Assembly (NCBI RefSeq): GCF_018224885.1
Contig: NZ_JAGTXB010000004.1
Coordinates: forward strand, 186,001-250,000
Reading direction: 5' to 3'
From: Chitinophaga hostae
GTDB lineage: Bacteria > Bacteroidota > Bacteroidia > Chitinophagales > Chitinophagaceae
Length of the DNA stretch: 64,000 bases
The notes under the pieces were generated by a model, which was not told the origin of the DNA, searched no databases, and was given only the letters and a program-made list of their open reading frames with translations. This document shows, piece by piece, positions 35,501-41,401 of this stretch. A program made the translations under genes and the position numbers. How positions within the stretch are numbered: the stretch's first letter is position 1; every line of letters begins with the position of its first letter.

Positions 35501-37168
35501 AACATCAGCCTCAATACTACAGGCGGTGCTCCTTACCTGGATGTTGTACTTGGTTCAGGCGTTGTGAAAGCTGCTTACACAGTCGCTTCCGCAAACAGCC
35601 TCTCATTCAGCTATACCGTACAACCGGGGGATATGGACCTGGATGGCATCGCATTGGGTGCGGCACTCCACTTAAATGGCAGCACCATTAAAGATAACGC
35701 CACGAATAATGCGATCCTCACATTGAACAACGTGGGCAATACTTCCGGCGTATTTGTCAATACACAACATCCGGGAGTAACACTGTCTACCAATGCAGCG
35801 GCGAAAGTGAATGCTCCGTACACGGCGACTGTCACCTTCAGCGAAGCCGTAACAGGCTTTACTACCGGCGATATTACTGCTGTAAACGCAACAGTAAGCA
35901 ACCTGCAAACCGCTAACAATATCACTTACACCGTATTGGTTACACCTGCCGCCGATGGAACTGTAAGCATCAGCATACCAGCAGATGCAGCAGTAAATAC
36001 CGGCGCTAATGGCAACACTGCTTCCAACACGCTGACGGTGACTTATGACGGTACTGCACCGGTTATCACTGCCGGTTTGGCCTTCGGAATACTGGAAAGA
36101 AGCCCGGTAGGCACACTGGTAGGTAAAGTAACCGCTACCGAAGCAGCAGGTACACTGCAGAACTGGACCATCACTGCTGATGATTCCAACGGCGCCTTCT
36201 CAATAGATGCCAATGGCAACATCCTGGTAGCTGACCAGGTTAAGCTGAATAGCAAGGTGAACACCACCGTTACCCTGACCATTACTGTCAGCGACGGATT
36301 GAACACCAGCATTGGCGTACCGGTGACAGTGCAGGTGAAATCAGTGAACCTGACACCGACCCTCGATGCGATCAACAACGTAACGATCTGTCCGGACGGT
36401 CAGGAACATACCATTCAGCTGACAGGCGCCTCCGCGGTAGAACCGGGTCAAACCTATGGCTTTACGATTGTTACAGACAAAGCGGCCAACTTCGATAAGC
36501 TGAGCGTAAGTGCAGCGGGTGTTATCACTTATCAGCTGAAGACCAGCGCAACCGGTACATCTGCCGTAACTGTTACCATTAAGGATAACGGCGGTACTGC
36601 AAACGGTGCTTCGGATACCTTACGCCGCTCCTTCAATATCGAAGTAGCTACATTGGGCACCATCACCATCAGCAGCGATAAAGGCAACAGCATCTCCAAA
36701 GGAGATATTGTAAACCTCAGCGCAACAGGTGGTACCAGCTACCGGTGGGATAATGCCGATGGCATCATCAGCGGTCAGCAGAGCGCTGTACTGAAAGTAA
36801 GGCCAATGCAGAATACCACTTATCATGTTACCGCAAGCAACAACCTGGGCTGTACCAACACTGCCGACATCACTATCACGGTAGTGACAGACTTCAAAGT
36901 TGATGCGGTGAATCTCCTGACACCAAATGGTGACGGCAAGAATGATAAATGGGTGATCCGCAACCTGGACAGCTATCCTAATAATGAAGTGAAGATCTTC
37001 GACCGCGCAGGCCGTCTTGTATATACCCGCAGGAATTACAGCAATGACTGGGATGGTACTATGAATGGCAGCCCGCTGGCTGAAGGCACTTACTACTACA
37101 TCTTAACGATCGAAGGTGGTGCGAAAACAGCGAAAGGTTATATCACAATTATCAGAGACAGAAATTAA
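26597..37168 (+). CDS. Giant T9SS-secreted repeat adhesin (SprB-like), 3523 residues
   Basis: Signal peptide about 1-27 (cut after GFAQ). Residues about 30-310 look like an NHL-type beta-propeller; about 310-585 hold three Ig-like modules, two with the VDKVPP/LDRVAP linker of bacterial Ig domains. Residues about 585-3155 are twelve tandem units of 214 residues, each a pair of Ig-like modules, one with the calcium-loop-like MDMDGI and LNGATIKD motifs, the other with TFSEAVTGF. A cadherin-like module (about 3155-3255), two further Ig-like modules and a gliding-type C-terminal domain follow: TPNGDGKNDKWVI and FDRAGRLVY...WDG mark the T9SS type B sorting signal. It should be exported by T9SS to the cell surface as an adhesin. 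The PorP/SprF gene directly downstream is the expected partner. Confidence 0.93.
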   Translation: MNDISTRGIGRILLVLFFMLAGFKGFAQYTKTSVETGRKYTALAKDQSGNLFVVRSNAGGTAYELVKYTNGTGAAQVLYSGLQQDNGVPPIGLAINTLGDVFVTSLNSASGWDIVKLPAPANNSPTVIHSGDYYAALAIDQSNNLLSLEYDGTNSYQVVRYPFGAEQLAGTVVWDGLTLPSGLSTTYPSGLVTDSHGNIFLTDFHENSGGRLIKLTAPGFAATQLATNRGFTALAVDAADNLYANEATSTANVAQVVKYTDPTQTGLVIYNQLRYDVNDHPWGLVVMPNGNIFANSNGTTPEIVKLAPPTINVSSVVRAAANPTNAASVTYTVTFSAAAVNVTTSSFTLVTTGVTGASITGVTGSGTTYTVTVNTGTGSGTIGLNVNGTGITPLVANAPFTGEVYTVDKVPPTGSILINGGATITNNVNVTLTLTGNDANPPLKMAFSLDGGGYSIDEAFATTKAIALPATDGTRTVDVRLKDAAGNTTIYNASIILDRVAPNTTINSNPPNPSSSGAAGFTFSADEVNCTFEGSLDATPFVSVTSPTTFTGLADGSHTFQVRAIDPAGNIDATPASYSWVIDATGPQITSVGVPANGYYKAGNNLDVKVRYNEAAIVDQTAGTPYINLLIGSTVVQAPYIGGTGTTELTFRYTVQPGEMDMDGIDVQTPLQNNSGSIKDALGNDASTTLQNVDPTNNVFVNTSIPSVTLSTVAMPTNAPFIVTATFSEAVTGLSVSDFNVLFTTVSSLSTSDNITYTVLMTPSSDGTRNISLPANAVVNIGGNPNTPSNTLTYTYDATAPTVTSVSVPSNKYYRAGETLDFTVNFSEGILPNTTGGTPSLHLTIGAIPVQATYTGTSGPNALTFSYTVVNGDMDMDGIAVNTLTLNGATIKDAATNNANLTLNNIAPTTGVFVNTAHPSVVITSAAPAIVNAPYTATITFSEAVSNFVIGDITTSNASLSNLSTTDNITHTVLVTPTIDGTVTLNVAADVAENIGANGNSVSNTLSRIYDIAPPSITAVDVPANGYYKAGAIMDFTVHFSENITLNTGGGNPQLSLVIGSSTVNATYTGTSGTDALTFSYTVVNGDMDMDGIAVSAFLLNGSTIHDVANNNAVLTLNNVGSTAGVFVNTQHPTVTLSTAAPAIVNAPYQVTITFSEAVTGFTGTDFTLTNATVGVPTTTDNITYTVLVTPTANGPVSISVPAGAAVNIGDNDNTASNTLNNTYDGTAPVVTFVAVPVNGYYKAGTTLDFIVRFSENITLNTSGGNPTLALTIGAATVNAAYSGTNGTNGLAFSYTVQSGDMDMDGIDVNSLALNGATLRDDAANNANLALNNVGNTTLVRVNTSVPTVTLSTAAANPANVPFNITATFSEAVTGLSAGSFSVVNATVGVPTTTDNITYTVLVTPAVDGPVSISLPADAVVNIGNNGNTASNTLNLVYDATAPTVTAVTVPANKYYRAGETLGFTVNFSENILLNTAGGTPSMRVTIGAIPVQASYTGTSGSNGLIFTYTVVNGDMDMDGIVVNALNLNGATIKDAATNNANVTLNNVAPTTGVFVNTTHPSVTITSAAPAIVNAPFTATITFSEPVFNFVIGDITATNANLSALSTTDNMVFTVQVTPPVDGTVTLNIAADVAENIGANGNTASNTLSRIYDAAAPSVTAVDVPANGYYNAGTTLNFTVHFSENITLNTGGGNPQLSLVIGASTVNAAYTGISGTDALNFSYTVVNGDMDMDGIAVNALLLNGSTIHDVANNNAVLTLNNVGSTAGVFVNTQHPTVTLSTAAPAIVNAPYMVTVTFSEAVTGFAGTDFTLTNATVGVPTTTDNITYTVLVTPTANGPVSISVPTDAAVNIGTNGNTASNTLSNTYDGTAPVVTAVAVPANGYYKTGTTLNFTVTFGENILVNTTGGTPTLGITIGAATVNAVYTGANGTNALDFSYTVQDGDMDMDGITVGTLALNGATIKDVATNNAVLTLNNVGNTSGVLVNTTHPTVTITTASASNVNTPFVVDIAFSENVTGFTSTDVTVTNGASSPVTVIDNAHFSITVVPTAGGVVSVNIPADVAANIGGNGNTASSTLNITYDITQPTVTSVTVPANKYYTTGEVLNFTVKFDEDITLNTTGGSPYLTLTVGAATVNAAYTGVSTARELNFSYTVVNGDLDMDGITVGTLILNGATIQDLATNDAVLTLNNIGNTTGVRVNTINPTVVLSSTATALVNAPFTVTATFSEAVTVLTGSDFSVTNGTISGLSSTDNITYTFTVTPGADGAVSIQLPANGVVNIGGNANLASNTLSFTYDATAPVVNGVVVPANGYYKAGGVLNFKVSFSENITLNTTGGAPYLDVVLTSGVVKAAYTTATTNSLSFSYTVQPGDMDINGIALGAVLSLNGSTIKDDATNNAILTLNNVGNTSAVFVNTQHPAVTLSTAAPSIVNAPYTVTVTFSEAVTGFTAADFSVVNATVGIPATTNNITYTVLVTPVADGPVSVSVPADAAVNGATNGNTASNTLSNIYDGTAPVVTAVAVPANGYYKTGTVLNFTVTFGENVLINTTGGTPTLGITIGTATVNAAYTGANGTNALDFSYTVQDGDMDMDGITIGTLALNGAIIKDVADNNAVLILNNVGNTSGVLVNTAHPTVTLTTTAAPTINAPFTVNIAFSENVTGFTSADVVVTNGTAGVVTVIDNAHYSVVVTPTAEGAVSVNVPADAAANIGGNGNTASNTVSTIYDISGPAVTSVTVPADKYYRAGEVLNFTVSFDEDIILNTTGGNPYLTLTIGTATVNAAYTGVSTARELNFSYTVVNGDEDMDGITVGAIVLNGATIKDAVTNNAVLTLNNVGNTTGVRVNTASPSVTLSSTANALLNAPFTVTATFSEAVSGLTTGDFALTNGTAGNLQTTNNITYTLTVTPGADGAVSVQLPANAAVNIGNNGNTASNTLNFTYDATAPVVSGVSVPANGYYKAGDVLNFTVSFSENISLNTTGGAPYLDVVLGSGVVKAAYTVASANSLSFSYTVQPGDMDLDGIALGAALHLNGSTIKDNATNNAILTLNNVGNTSGVFVNTQHPGVTLSTNAAAKVNAPYTATVTFSEAVTGFTTGDITAVNATVSNLQTANNITYTVLVTPAADGTVSISIPADAAVNTGANGNTASNTLTVTYDGTAPVITAGLAFGILERSPVGTLVGKVTATEAAGTLQNWTITADDSNGAFSIDANGNILVADQVKLNSKVNTTVTLTITVSDGLNTSIGVPVTVQVKSVNLTPTLDAINNVTICPDGQEHTIQLTGASAVEPGQTYGFTIVTDKAANFDKLSVSAAGVITYQLKTSATGTSAVTVTIKDNGGTANGASDTLRRSFNIEVATLGTITISSDKGNSISKGDIVNLSATGGTSYRWDNADGIISGQQSAVLKVRPMQNTTYHVTASNNLGCTNTADITITVVTDFKVDAVNLLTPNGDGKNDKWVIRNLDSYPNNEVKIFDRAGRLVYTRRNYSNDWDGTMNGSPLAEGTYYYILTIEGGAKTAKGYITIIRDRN
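28349..36060 (+). repeat. Twelve 642-base tandem units with three-unit super-period
   Basis: The codons for the MDMDGI-type motif start at 28574, 29216, 29858, 30500, 31142, 31784, 32426, 33068, 33707, 34352, 34994 and 35633, so spacing is 642 bases eight times out of eleven and otherwise 639 or 645. Units n and n+3 resemble each other more than neighbours do; for example units 2 and 5 share IGAIPVQA, 3 and 6 share GGGNPQLSLVIG, 9 and 12 share GGAPYLDVVL. Confidence 0.93.
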
Positions 37169-37187
37169 TCCGGTAACACTATTTATT

Positions 37188-38111
37188 ATGAGCAATAAAC
37201 TAAATATACGTTTGTTCATTGTCAGCAGCCTTTTATTGGCTGCTGGCATTAACAGCCAGGTCAGTGCCCAGTCGCTCAGTAATGCAAAGGCGTTACTGGA
37301 TCCATCCGGCACCCAGTACTTCCAGAATCAGTACCTGGCTAACCCAGCTATGGCGGGATCTGAAGAAGGACTACACCTGAATGCAGCCTACCGCAACCAG
37401 TGGAATGCGATAGAAGGTGCCCCGGTTACTAAATTTTTCTCTGCTGATTATGCTGTGGGTAACAGGGTGGGCGCAGGCTTACACGTCTTCAACGATGTGG
37501 CAGGTCTGATCAACAGAACGCGTATTGGCCTCACCTACGCTTATCACCTGCCGCTGGCCGGCCCCGAAAAACAGCTGCACTTTGGCCTGTCGCTGGTATG
37601 GAACGTACAACGCATCGATTATAAGAACCTGAACGGAGATCCGAATGATCCTTCTGTAAATGCATTCAACCGCCGGGATGATTACTTCGAAGCAGAGTAC
37701 GGTATGGCATATACGGATAAGAAGCTAACCATACAGGCATCAGTACCTAACGTAAGAAGCCTGGTTACGGGAGACGATAAGGAAGCGGACGGTGGTGGTA
37801 TTTTCTTTACAGCAGCTTCCTACAGGTTCGCGATAAGTGAAGCCATCACTTCCATAGAACCTAAGGTTTGTTATCGCGGTGTCCGTGGCTTTGACAATAT
37901 TTTCGACGCAGGGGTAAACGTATCTCTCCTGAACGATGTTGCCAATGTAATGGCCATGTACCATACCACCAAAAGTGTAACGGCTGGTATTGGCGTGAAT
38001 ATCGCGAAAGTGCTGGGTATACAGGCAATGTACACCACGCAAACGGGAGGTATTAAAACTTATACGGACGGTGCCTACGAAATAGGGGTGACCGTTCACC
38101 TGTTCAGATAG
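37188..38111 (+). CDS. PorP/SprF family type IX secretion outer-membrane protein
   Basis: 307 residues from the ATG at 37188; the frame extends upstream into the adhesin stop region but the signal peptide MSNKLNIRLF...SQVSAQ begins here. The YFQNQYLANPAMAGSEEGL opening (conserved NPA-x-AG), the YRNQW motif and the series of amphipathic beta strands ending GAYEIGVTVHLFR are those of PorP/SprF. In Flavobacterium gliding, SprF is needed for secretion of SprB, whose type B C-terminal domain matches that of the adjacent giant protein, so this is most likely its dedicated partner in the outer membrane. The gene starts 19 bases after the adhesin stop and is closed by a bidirectional hairpin. Confidence 0.93.
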   Translation: MSNKLNIRLFIVSSLLLAAGINSQVSAQSLSNAKALLDPSGTQYFQNQYLANPAMAGSEEGLHLNAAYRNQWNAIEGAPVTKFFSADYAVGNRVGAGLHVFNDVAGLINRTRIGLTYAYHLPLAGPEKQLHFGLSLVWNVQRIDYKNLNGDPNDPSVNAFNRRDDYFEAEYGMAYTDKKLTIQASVPNVRSLVTGDDKEADGGGIFFTAASYRFAISEAITSIEPKVCYRGVRGFDNIFDAGVNVSLLNDVANVMAMYHTTKSVTAGIGVNIAKVLGIQAMYTTQTGGIKTYTDGAYEIGVTVHLFR

Positions 38112-38124
38112 TTTTAGTTTTTCT

Positions 38125-38167
38125 TAAACGGCCTGGGTTCGATATTGTATTGAACCCAGGCCGTTTA
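38125..38167. terminator. Bidirectional hairpin between PorP/SprF and usher-like genes
   Basis: A perfect 16-base stem (38125-38140 with 38152-38167) around an 11-base loop lies between two convergent genes. T-rich sequence flanks it on both sides, fitting termination of both transcripts. Confidence 0.8.
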
Positions 38168-38194
38168 GTTTTTATTAGTACTCAACCAACTTCT

Positions 38195-40849
38195 TTATTC
38201 CTTTGTTATTTTCCGAAGCCGGAAATTTAATCCTTCCACTACATCGCCCTCTATACGAAGCTTCATATTGAACGGTAATTTTACCGGCTCGGCGGCCATA
38301 CCAAGTTTCTGCAGCTGGGCGGTGTCGATCCTGGCGGTGTAAGCGCCGGGCGGCAATCCCATATAGTTGAAGTAGCCATCGGATTCCGTTTGTGTATGGG
38401 CCACCGGTATGGAATCATTTTTGTAAAAAAGAACTGATATGCGGCCGATGCCTTTTACGCTGCCGGGGTCTTCCAGCAGTACGTTACCAGATACTTCTCC
38501 CATAATACTAACAGGTATTTCTATCAGCTTCATCTGGTTGGGATCTATGGCTACGCTGATGGCGGGCTTTTTGATTTGCCAGGCCACATTTTCAAAGCTG
38601 TTTTTTCCGAGTTCAATAAAGTAATATTCGTAGGGTTCCATATTAACGATCCGGATGGTGGTGTCCTGCCTGTTCTGTAGTATCCTGCCTCCGTTGCAGT
38701 TTGTTTTCAGGCCATATGCTTTGGGCTCGCCCGGATCGCGGCGGTCATTGCCATTGAGATCCAGGAAGGGCAACAGCACCACGCCTCCTGTGCCTACACT
38801 GGTCCGGTTACTGAAACCGGCAAATTTTGTTTTATCATCATAAATGAGACTGCCACGGGCTGATTCTACCAATGTGCTGGTATTATTGCCTTTCCAGGCA
38901 GCGAACCCGATTTGGGAAAAAGCAAAATCGTAACGCAGGCCTATGCCTATATTGGTAATATCGCTTTTATAGTTACGTTCATAGGAAACATTCATATAGC
39001 CATGTCTGAAAAGATATTTTCCAAGCTCGCATCTGAAGGCCATCAGGCTATTACTATTGTATTCATATTGCACCTGCGGCGTAACTATCAGGGAGCCCGG
39101 CAGCCGGCAGGTAAGCGCCAGGTTGGTATATACATAGGCAGGTTCCGGTTTCAGGAAGATGGCATACGTATTAATGTTAACGCCTACACGAAAAATGGCG
39201 CCGGAAAGCAACCACTCTGCCGTGGTATACCTTGTTTCCGGTAAAATGATCTGGTTAAGCGTAACACGGTTGAAAAAAGAAAATCCTTTTGAAATAAAAG
39301 GTTTTGAAACAACAAACTTCCTTTCTTCTACATAGTTGTAGATAATGGCCTGCTGGCCTTTTTTATACCTGGTATAGTATAATTCAAACTGCAGGTTGGA
39401 AGGCATGCGATAGGTCATAATACCACGCGCGCGTACGCCATAGGTATAATCTGCCGACAGCAGCAGGTTAGGCGCTACACGGGCGGAAGCCATCACAAAA
39501 GGCATGGCTTTACCGCTAGTAATAGACGAGAGGTACTCCATACCACCTCCCAGTGTGATGCTCCTGCTGGCGCCGTAGTTCATTTGTACCCGTGAAAAAA
39601 AACTGTTGTGGCCATCTTCCACTATACCGGCGCTGGCAGTATATTCAAATTCATGCAGTGGTAAAAAGTTGAAGGGGATGCTGATATTTTCCTCTCTCGA
39701 CCTTTCTTCTCCCCAGGGACCATAAAAGCGGAGCCGCACCACTGAATTGCCATATACCAGCGGAACCTGGAACGTAAAGAAACCAGCCGCATCGGCGGTG
39801 GTGTAATCTACCAATGCATTATTTACGTATAGCTCCACGGTCCATCCCGGATCGGTATAGTCGCTCAAGGTATAGGACCCATAGGAGCGCCGGTAGGAGG
39901 TGGGTGTATTGGTGAACTGTACGCCTACAATCGGATCAAAGATAGAAGCAGTAGACGGCGCGAATATCTTTCCTGCTATGATCTGACGCAGGGCGCTGTG
40001 GTCATTGTTAACATAACGCCACCTGTAATACTGCTGCCGCTGATCAAATGGTTTTACTGTGTTGCTGCTATCATGTGTGTAAACCAGTTGACTTTTTGCA
40101 TAGTTGTTGTAATTAAGCGATACATTGGTTTCTCCTCCCAGCACCATACCGCCCATCGCCAGGTTTACCCAGGTATCATTGGCATTGATCTCCGGCCGCT
40201 GCGTGGCTACAACAGACCAGTCGGCCGTACCTACGCTGAACATCGGTCTCCGGGGACCAATGATGGTATCTGCTTTCAATTCTCCTTTTAACCGGCTGAT
40301 GTTACGGCGCATCATTTCCTGGCGCATTTCCCTGATAGCAGGCAGTTCCTGCCTGCTTTCCAGTTTAACCGAAAGAGAACGGAAACTAAACCGGCACGAC
40401 AATCCAAATACATTGGCGAAACAACCGGTTCTCAGGTAGAGTCCTGTTTCCGTACCGATCATATCATCCCGGTTAAGGGGGATCAGCCGATCTTCGTAAC
40501 GAATAATGCTATTCTTTTTATCTATCAGGAAGGGCGCTTTTTCCGTAATAAAAAAGCCATATACCGAATCCATGTGAGGGGAAGCCGTGTTTTTTATCTT
40601 CAGAAAATTAAACATGTCTGTTACCGATAAATAGGCAGAATCATTGCTGATAATGGCCGATATTTCCGCTCCCCCAATTCCCTGTACCACCACAAAGACA
40701 GAGGTTTCATAAAAAACAGGCTCCGGCTCTATCGCGGCGGCTTTTTGAGGGGAAATAAAAAACAGCAGTGCCAGCATGACCGGGAGGGCTATTGCCCGGT
40801 ACATGCGGTAAACACCATTCGTAATTTTATTTTCACCTTCAACTCTCAT
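38195..40849 (-). CDS. Usher-like outer-membrane protein of a putative chaperone-usher system
   Basis: 884 residues, close to normal usher length. Signal peptide core about 18-38. An N-terminal periplasmic segment (about 40-190) precedes a long series of amphipathic strands. Usher-like signs are DPGWTVELYVNNALVDYTT with GFFTFQVPLVYGNSVVRLRFYG (given here as short blocks: VELYVNNALVDYT; GFFTFQVPLVYG; VRLRFYGPWGEE), which match the plug-side strands of PapC-type proteins, and FLDLNGNDRRDPGEP near residue 705, a common usher C-terminal phrase. The last 110 residues are a carboxypeptidase-regulatory-like Ig module (GYFNYMGLPPGAYTARID). Encoded last in an operon with a PapD-like chaperone and two DUF4402 proteins, it is the likely assembly pore. 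Similarity to classical ushers is distant. Confidence 0.72.
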   Translation of the reverse strand: MRVEGENKITNGVYRMYRAIALPVMLALLFFISPQKAAAIEPEPVFYETSVFVVVQGIGGAEISAIISNDSAYLSVTDMFNFLKIKNTASPHMDSVYGFFITEKAPFLIDKKNSIIRYEDRLIPLNRDDMIGTETGLYLRTGCFANVFGLSCRFSFRSLSVKLESRQELPAIREMRQEMMRRNISRLKGELKADTIIGPRRPMFSVGTADWSVVATQRPEINANDTWVNLAMGGMVLGGETNVSLNYNNYAKSQLVYTHDSSNTVKPFDQRQQYYRWRYVNNDHSALRQIIAGKIFAPSTASIFDPIVGVQFTNTPTSYRRSYGSYTLSDYTDPGWTVELYVNNALVDYTTADAAGFFTFQVPLVYGNSVVRLRFYGPWGEERSREENISIPFNFLPLHEFEYTASAGIVEDGHNSFFSRVQMNYGASRSITLGGGMEYLSSITSGKAMPFVMASARVAPNLLLSADYTYGVRARGIMTYRMPSNLQFELYYTRYKKGQQAIIYNYVEERKFVVSKPFISKGFSFFNRVTLNQIILPETRYTTAEWLLSGAIFRVGVNINTYAIFLKPEPAYVYTNLALTCRLPGSLIVTPQVQYEYNSNSLMAFRCELGKYLFRHGYMNVSYERNYKSDITNIGIGLRYDFAFSQIGFAAWKGNNTSTLVESARGSLIYDDKTKFAGFSNRTSVGTGGVVLLPFLDLNGNDRRDPGEPKAYGLKTNCNGGRILQNRQDTTIRIVNMEPYEYYFIELGKNSFENVAWQIKKPAISVAIDPNQMKLIEIPVSIMGEVSGNVLLEDPGSVKGIGRISVLFYKNDSIPVAHTQTESDGYFNYMGLPPGAYTARIDTAQLQKLGMAAEPVKLPFNMKLRIEGDVVEGLNFRLRKITKE

Positions 40850-40863
40850 TATATGTATCCGGA

Positions 40864-41391
40864 TTATTCCTGTATAAACGTGACGTTAAATAGACCGCTA
40901 TAATTACCCGATGGATTAGCGGGAGGACTGCCTACCGTGAGCGTACCTCCGATCTTTACGAGGTTTCTTGCCGGTGGGGTGGCAGTAGTAATAAATGAAC
41001 TCCCTGTACTGGCGCTCCCTATATGTAAACTTATGGAGCCACCGTTACTGCCTGTGAGGGTTACATCGGGTCCGTTTAGTATTGAAATAAGTGTTCCCCT
41101 GTTTGCTTCTATCTCAAAAATGGCGGGTGAAAACGGGTAACCGAGGTTGGCCTGCACAACGCTGCCTGTTACGGAGCGGGAGCCATCCGGGTATATGATC
41201 ACCGTCCCACCGGATAGCCCCTGGAAAAAAGCGCCGAATATAAGTCCTTGTGCGGGATTCACGTATACGGCAATCGGGCGCGGCGGTGGTTCCTGTGCCT
41301 GGGTTTTCACGTATCCCGTTAAAACGAATATACTTATCACAGCCAACCGGTGCCAACCTGTATGTTTTGTTATCCCGTTAAAAAAATACAT
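40864..41391 (-). CDS. DUF4402-domain secreted protein, putative pilus subunit (second copy)
   Basis: 175 residues with a signal peptide (core about 15-30, cut near TQAQ). The mature part fits DUF4402: a GLIFGAFFQG strand in place of the usual DMNFG, an SRSVTGSVV turn, the IEANRGTLISILNG core and the ending KIGGTLTVGSPPANPSG then NYSGLFNVTFIQE. The last strand alternates hydrophobic and polar residues, as donor or acceptor strands do in chaperone-usher subunits. It is separated by 14 bases from the usher-like gene and 10 from the giant beta-solenoid gene. Compared with the first DUF4402 protein of the operon it has a Pro-rich mature N-terminus (EPPPRP), so a tip, adaptor or terminator subunit is possible (inference). 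Confidence 0.72.
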   Translation of the reverse strand: MYFFNGITKHTGWHRLAVISIFVLTGYVKTQAQEPPPRPIAVYVNPAQGLIFGAFFQGLSGGTVIIYPDGSRSVTGSVVQANLGYPFSPAIFEIEANRGTLISILNGPDVTLTGSNGGSISLHIGSASTGSSFITTATPPARNLVKIGGTLTVGSPPANPSGNYSGLFNVTFIQE

Positions 41392-41401
41392 TTCAAAAAA
41401 A

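Noticed and set aside
28349..36060. Regular repeats that might look like a CRISPR or satellite array
   Set aside because: The unit is 642 bases, codes in one frame for Ig-like modules and has no spacers.
27700..36378. Many 80-140 codon frames on the minus strand opposite the giant adhesin
   Set aside because: They recur with the same 642-base period as the repeats and are mirror images of the same codons, so they are shadows of the adhesin gene.
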